The translations under genes were made by a program, and so were the position numbers. A stretch of 64,000 nucleotides of DNA, from the NCBI GenBank assembly GCA_030549495.1, contig JAUIRK010000173.1, positions 310,001 through 374,000 on the forward strand. The letters are read 5' to 3'. Positions 58,044 through 64,000 of this stretch are shown piece after piece. Numbering within the stretch: position 1 is the stretch's first letter; each line of letters begins with the position of its first letter. The notes beneath the pieces are model-generated. The model was given only the letters and a program-made list of their open reading frames with translations. It was not told where the DNA came from and did not search any database. Source of the DNA: Nectonema munidae. Lineage: Eukaryota; Nematomorpha; Nectonematoida; Nectonematidae.

Positions 58044-60772
58044 ATACTAATAGGATTATGTAATCAAAAATTGGACTCTTGTATATACAGAAGCAAATTG
58101 ACTAATATTCAGAAAGATTCAAAACTCTAAAGAAACCTAGCAGACAGTTTAAAGAACTTTCCTGTAAAATTTAGAAAAAAAATTCAAAAAAAAAGTTTGA
58201 AACTTTATTAAAAAGTTAGTGGAAAATTGATATAATTTAATAAAAATATTTGATTTTTTTGTTTTTTAGACAATTGTATTAATTATATTTTGACGTGCTC
58301 TCTTTAACCCCAATAAATTACAGCTTGTGGCCAATATGACTTCAGTATCATCCAACATATGGCCTATTTGTTGAGACTTTTTTTAATAGATTAAATATAG
58401 CATGATACATAATCGCCTTTTTATTGCTATTAACTTAAATGTAAAAAAAGCGTCATTAAGTATACGTTTAAACCGAAACCAAATTACAAAAATTAAATTA
58501 CAAAGAAATTTTAAAAGTACACCATTTAAAAACTGTAAAAAATAAAATTCAAAAAAAAAATTTTAAAAATCGAAACTAACTTTACAAAAATTGAATCTAC
58601 TCTCTAAAGTTTTTAGTTTTTCATAAATTAGTCAGTGTGAATAATAATTATTGAGAAAAAAATTTTTTACGTAGTAGTCCCCAATTGTTTGTAATGATTT
58701 CTTTAATCTCAGTAGTAGAACGATTTTTAAAGTGTTGGGTATATTTTACAAGCATATTTAGAAAGGAACATGGCAGTTAGTAAAATTTGAAAAAGGTGAG
58801 GATATACATGATAAATATTAGGAGTAAACAGAGTTGAATGTATGACCCAAAACAGTCAATAAACAATTCATAATTATTTATATAACAATTACTTTTATAG
58901 TTATTGACTTATTTATTAAGTTATTTATTTACTTATCGATATTATACAATAAGGAATTGTGAATTTTAATGAAGATCTAAACGATTACTGTGTCCAGTCC
59001 ATTGATCTCTAAAAATTTCGGAAAGCAAGTTGTATATCTATTAGAAGCTTGGCAAAGCTCCGAGGCATCTTCAACACAGCATTTCGCTTTGACTAGATAC
59101 GTAATATTAAATTTTGGTTTTTTATCTTTTTTCTAATCTAAGAATATTTTTTGCGATTATAACTCATTGATAATTTCTAAATTTCATGACCTTATTTTTA
59201 AATGCTATTTTCTAACATTATATTAGTTAGTGAAAAAATAATTTAATCGATGTAACGAACAGATTAACTATGATTTAACAATATTATTATTTTAAATAAA
59301 ATATTGAAACATTTAACAATTTTTGTTCGAATTTTTTGACTAGAATCTTTCAGATTTATGATAAAATTTTCAAAATTCGTAAAATTGTGATATAATATAA
59401 GCAGATAATTTATAGAAAATAAGATAAAGAGAAAATAATAAAAAGATCATTTTTTCTGTGTTAATATATAGGATTTTAACAATGCCAAAACCTAATAAAG
59501 TTTCTTCTTTAGATTAATTAATAATATATTCACGTTTTAAATTATAAAATTAATCTAAACTTAATTTGTTGTTTTGAGAAAACTATCGAATACCGATTGT
59601 AATAATTCCTCCCATTGTCCAGATATGAAAGATTATTCATCCCTTGTATAAGATACCGACAATTAATAAAAACCATTCGATGCAACCTACTTTTATTTTT
59701 ATCAACGTAGATTTTTTATTGTAAAATTCAGAAAATTTAATAAGTTATCATCTATGACAAGGGCAAGGAATTAATATAAAACTTTAGAATTTATTTGTCG
59801 ATGTTAACAATTAACGTGACATAAATGTAACTTTTGACAAACAAAATAATATTGAGAGTTGGAATACAATAAAAATATAATGAATTTACAAATGTAAACA
59901 CGGTATTATTTTTTTAAATATTTAATATCTAAGCTAATTATTTTATATTGTTATCAATATTAAGTGATTTTTGTCTAAATTAAATTTTCACAAAGAGTGG
60001 CTAAAGATTTATGAGATTTGGTTTAGTATAATCTTATTCTCCATCATAATTGGATTTAATCCATTCATAATTTAGCCATAAAACCTTATTGAAAATCGGT
60101 CTAAAGTATATACTGATTTAACAAATTCAGGAAACCGATATATTTATTATAACTTAATACTCTATTGAATCGTATCTATATTTTTGGGTGTCATTTTTTG
60201 ACGAAATAAACAATCCTAAAGTATTTCAAAAAAATTAGAAATAATGCAATGTATTTTAATATTTTTTAACTATTCAGAATGAAAAATATTTATTTACCTT
60301 TTATTTTAGTTGAAAAATAAAATAAACCAAGATCTCAAATCTTTTACAAAACTTATTTTTTCAAATAAATTAAACATAATATGATATTTATCAACGTTTT
60401 AAACTAAATAAAATGAAATTTTTTGTTTATTAATTTTAAGCGAAAAGATCGGAATAATTTATATTCATTTCATTAACTTTTGAAATTTTCTTTTATCGAA
60501 AGAAACAAATTTTATTTTATAAAAAATATGTCATGAAAAAAATTTGTATGCATCTGCTTTTAAATAATTCAGTGGTTGATTATAATTCGTTAATTTTTTT
60601 CGTCTTAAGTTAATCAAAAATAAAACCAAAAACACTATAAAAATAATTATAGTTGGTGCGTTAATTAATTATTTGATGATACTGCTATAATGGCATTAAC
60701 TATATTTATTTTTGGCTGTTCAATAAATTTAAAATAATGTTATTTTACATATTTTTTTTAATTTAGATACAA
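58044..60772. other. AT-rich DNA, nothing recognised
   Basis: About 2.7 kb with no reading frame or repeat that I can support. A weak TTTTTTTAATTTAG acceptor-like site sits just before 60773. Confidence 0.4.
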
Positions 60773-61937
60773 ATGAATCTTTCGTGTGAAAATTTTAAAG
60801 TTATTATACAAGGGAAATTTATAAAGTGTTATAATTGTTCATCTTATTTTCATTTAAAATGTGAAAATATTTATGATTATAAAATTCATGTTTTTGATTC
60901 CGCATTGCCTTTTATTTGCTCTTCATGTAGAACTTACAATGGGAAATATTTTTCAAAAGCTCTAGAAAGATTAAGTAAAGCATTTGACATCAATAGAAGT
61001 CAGGAAGCAGCAAGTATAGAAAAAATATTTTTGAGGAGCAAATCATCAAATATTGACTTTAAATCTTTCAAGGATGTAGAGATTGGTTTTAATTCCTTAG
61101 ATACTTTAAATAAAACGGATTTTAAGACAGGATTCAAAACTATCAATTCTACAGGAAATGGCAACTGTTTTTTAATTGCCTTTCTATTTTTCTTAAGGGT
61201 GATGAGACGTTATCATTATATTTAAGACTGATAGCCTTTATAGAATTATTTCTAACTTTCAAAAATACAAAATTTGTCAGAAAAATTCAAATATAGAATA
61301 TGTTTCTCCTCTCATTCAAGATGAATTACGCAACTGCTGCGTGAACTATTCATGCTCATCTGCTTATACAATGAAAGTAGCAGCTTCTGCAATAGGTCAT
61401 AATAAAAGAAGTGTTTATCCGCAAATTTATACAAAAACAGATAAAACTGCCCAAATCTTGAATACCACATTTGAGCCTCTTGAATCTAAAAGCAGCAAAA
61501 ATACTATAAATATTTTATGGAGCAGATTAGGCCTGATTAAACCTAGATTTTGGACACCAAATCATTTTGTGTTGATAGTTAAAAATATTGTTCTCATAGG
61601 TAATCCAAATTTTTCTAAATATTTAGCTGAGAATTCTAAATTTTCATGTCCAAAAGAAATAGAAAGCGACATTAATGGAACTAGCTGTACAAGTTTTCCT
61701 AATTTTTTCCTGAAAGAACATGACTACTCTCAAAACCCATCAGAAAGTAATAAATCTAATATTTTAAAAATGTTACCCTCACGAATTGATAGTCTTATTA
61801 CACCACTAAATAACAGGTTTTTATCTAGTAATCAAGTAGTGAGCAAACTGATTTCACCCTTGGAATGCTTTAACCAAAATGTTTCTAAATTTTTGGAAAA
61901 TAAGTATTATATCGCTAGACAAGATAACTGTAAGTAA
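60773..61937 (+). pseudogene. PHD-finger plus OTU-like protease ORFs
   Basis: ORF 60773-61225 begins with a PHD-like finger: LSC, then KCYNCSSYFHLKC, then FICSSC (C...C-C-H-C-C-C ligands visible, first pair incomplete). It ends in STGNGNCFLIAFLFFL, the OTU catalytic Cys block (family DGNC.F.A). ORF 61341-61937 supplies the rest: RPI-like NKRSVYPQIY, then INILWSRLG and FWTPNHFVLIV with the likely catalytic His. The two parts are in different frames, with a ~115-bp gap. As a host gene this would be a decayed deubiquitinase-like protein. Because PHD fingers occur in ORF1 of several LINE clades and the locus is repeat-rich, a transposon origin is more likely. The exact family is not recognised. 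Confidence 0.6.
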
Positions 61938-62269
61938 GGTTTTTTTGATGTTTGTGGTGCTTGGACTCAAAATTGACAAAAAAAGGAGTTCATAAGAGAA
62001 AACAACGAACATATATTTAAAAAATATATATATTTTTGTTAAGATACATAATAACATATTTAATCCATTAAACCCTCAACCAAAAAAAGAAGAAATTATT
62101 ACTCAAATCTAAAGCGCAAGATTGATTATAGGAGAAGAATTTCATTGATTGAAAACTATACGAATAATAAAGAGCAAGCATATCTGTAGGAATATATAGG
62201 ATTTAAACCAACTAGAGTATCACATCATGGTAATGCAAAACAAATCAAGAATATATTAGAACAAATGTA
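61938..62269. other. Spacer between the PHD-OTU ORFs and the - strand LINE
   Basis: AT-rich. It may be the 3' continuation of the PHD-OTU element; no frame is long enough to tell. Confidence 0.35.
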
Positions 62270-63500
62270 GTAACAAAAAACATGCTTTGTCTCAGTTAGA
62301 AAAGATTAAGTCTTGTAAAAAAATATTATACAGTTATTTTGATTCTGAAATTGAACCCCCGAGCCCACTTTCAACAAGAGATTTAGAGTCAGACAAATGA
62401 TAAACGAGGTCGTAGGAGAGGAAGTGCAGAGAATTTTGTTTCAAGCAATTTAACGCATGTAAAATACGTAGCATTGGGCCATAAAGGCTGAAGAAAGTAT
62501 ACCAATATTGCATGATTGTGGAAATGAAGGGGTTTTGTCCAGGATAAAAAGGAAGAAACGAAAAGAAGCAAAGAGTCGTTGCAGGGTCATAAGAACCATC
62601 AGAAAACACAAAGATTTCCTTGGATTAGGAATTAACTTTATTGCATAAAGAAGCTGCTATATTTTTAAAACAAGGAATAATAGTTTTAAGGTTGATATTT
62701 AAAAATTAAAGGTTATTAAAAATAGCATATGAGAGGATTGGTAGGAGATCAATAATTTTTCCAGGTGGAAGATATTTTTTAAGGAATTTATAGGAAAAGT
62801 CAAAATTAGAAAAATCCAAATTAGCAAAGTTTCTGTCTGAATGAGATATTCTGGATCTTTCTTTCTTTGTGATATTTTTAGAGTAACAATCAATTTCTCT
62901 AATATGGTCTCGAGTGGAAATGAGGTTTTTGCATACGTGACAGTGGGTAGAACGACATTTAAACAAATAATTCTGAAGAAAATAAAATGTTTTCCATGGT
63001 CTTTGAAATTAATAACTTTGTTAAAAATTTTGCAGCATTTAATAAGTCTTTTTTCAAAGTGTGCAGACTGCAGACCAATCTAGACTTTTACAGAGTCTAA
63101 CACCAAGAATATTTAACCGAACTCGAAGGAGAAAATATCCTGTTTTGAAATACTATTTTAGGACAAAATGAGAAATTAACGAAACAAGACTTATCCATTT
63201 GTCAGGCCAAGTTCTTGACAAAGAGGAGAAAGGTCGCCCAAAATTCTGTTCATTTTGATTTGGTTTTTGGTAGGATCAACTCCTTCAACGCCAAACATAA
63301 TATCATCTGAATAGCTTTAAGAGATAAAAAGCGAAATAAGGGATTAATAAGTATAATAAAAAGTAAGTCTGATATACAACTACCTTTAGCTGTGGAACCA
63401 TTTAAGGTGTAAAAGGAATCAGGGCAATTCTCAATAGAAATTTTCCTAACATAAGAAGGAAACATCATATTTTTCATATTATTAGGTTAAAAGCAAATTT
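62270..63500 (-). mobile_element. LINE with RT and RNase H, - strand, decayed
   Basis: The - strand reads an RT palm fragment at 63477-63250: DSFYTLNGSTAKGSCISDLLF then IILINPLFRFLS, the family PQGSCLSPLLFIILINDL block. The FADD box itself is not intact. A Cys/His-rich thumb region (KCRSTHCHVCKNL) lies at 62966-62900. FLKKYLPPGKIIDLLPILSY follows. RNase H sequence (MFSDGSYDPATTL, with the first catalytic Asp, then SLVESG) runs from 62609 to 62340. Only the 3' half is present and it has several frame breaks. It is convergent with the PHD-OTU ORFs. Confidence 0.75.
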
Positions 63501-64000
63501 TAATCACTTCTTTCCTTAATAAAATACATATTCAAGGTTTGATCAAGTTTTTTTTTATACTTTTTTTCTATTGAGCTATTCTTTTTATTCTAATCCTAAA
63601 ATGGATTTAAGTTTAAATTTAAGTCATCTATATTTTTTTAAAATCTTAATTATCATGAGATGAATTCAATATATTTGAATTAAAATCTCTACATATAATC
63701 ACTTTCTTATTTAACTCTTTATAAAAGTTGAGATAAAAGAAAGAAAATTTGAAGTATCAAAACAGGTTCGCACATGGGGGGGGGGGGGCGAATTTTTTTT
63801 GCAATTTTGAAAATTACTGGTCTGGAAATGCCACGGGAGACCAAATATTCAAGCAATCCTTTAAAATAGATCGTATACAGCGCATACGTAAATTTATAAG
63901 ACTACTTAATATTTTTTCTACAAAATTTATAAACTATACTTCCAGCGAAAATATTTTAATTACATAACGCTAATAATCTAGTTTAAAAAAAACTAAATTA
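63501..64000. other. AT-rich end of window with a hAT-MITE fragment
   Basis: At 63774-63840 a run of 13 G followed by CGAATTTTTTTTGCAATTTTG matches the reverse complement of the right part of the MITE at 9640-9906. No gene. The last frame (63749-63967) includes this fragment and is not called. Confidence 0.5.

Noticed and set aside
63774-63790. Poly-G run as a sequencing artefact
   Set aside because: The same G/C run with the same flanks occurs in the MITE at 9640-9906, so it belongs to that family.

Overview
The window is AT-rich metazoan DNA, dominated by decayed transposons. It looks animal because it carries recognisable parts of nucleoporin Nup107, a BRD7/BRD9-type bromodomain protein, a GlcAT-I-type glucuronyltransferase and a rhodopsin-like seven-helix receptor. 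The mix of piggyBac, pogo/Tigger, hAT, LINE, SINE and MITE sequence on a very AT-rich background would suit an invertebrate such as an arthropod (possibly a parasitic copepod). That placement is inference only. I saw no retrovirus, LTR element or Polinton that I could support, and no CRISPR or prokaryotic feature.

Region 1 (about 6.2-39.6 kb, + strand, perhaps from 3.2 kb) is the 3' part of a Nup107 gene split over more than 33 kb. I rebuilt it from short exons. Six C-terminal exons (16255-16329, 21790-22036, 22084-22139, 26354-26428, 34986-35042, 39454-39552) have compatible splice phases and read through the end of Nup107. An earlier exon (6201-6389) matches a more N-terminal helix block. 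The introns hold most of the mobile DNA: piggyBac and pogo transposase remnants, a LINE tail, hAT transposases, three hAT-type MITEs with 8-bp target duplications, SINEs, a TTAA-flanked MITE family and a GC-richer pyrimidine-skewed island (32.1-33.3 kb). An intronless antisense GPCR-like gene (11102-12175) lies inside one intron.

Region 2 (39.6-51 kb) is repeat-rich: a second piggyBac remnant, a small MITE with 14-bp inverted ends, a hAT C-terminus, an RT-RNase H LINE inserted into a tandem-repeat block, and a 1.3-kb repeat built of ~150-bp units.

Region 3 (51-54.2 kb) is a small gene island: intronless BRD7/9 (+) and intronless GlcAT-I (-) in convergent arrangement.

Region 4 (54.2-64 kb) returns to repeats: a hAT transposase, a second copy of the 1.3-kb repeat ending in two strong hairpins, ~2.7 kb of featureless AT-rich DNA, a PHD-finger plus OTU-like protease ORF pair, and a second LINE on the - strand facing it.

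The nuclear-pore, chromatin and proteoglycan-linker genes are unrelated housekeeping functions, and I see no operon logic. The less explained items are the PHD-OTU ORFs, the paired 1.3-kb repeats, the 133-aa ORF at 30.1 kb and the compositional island at 32-33 kb.
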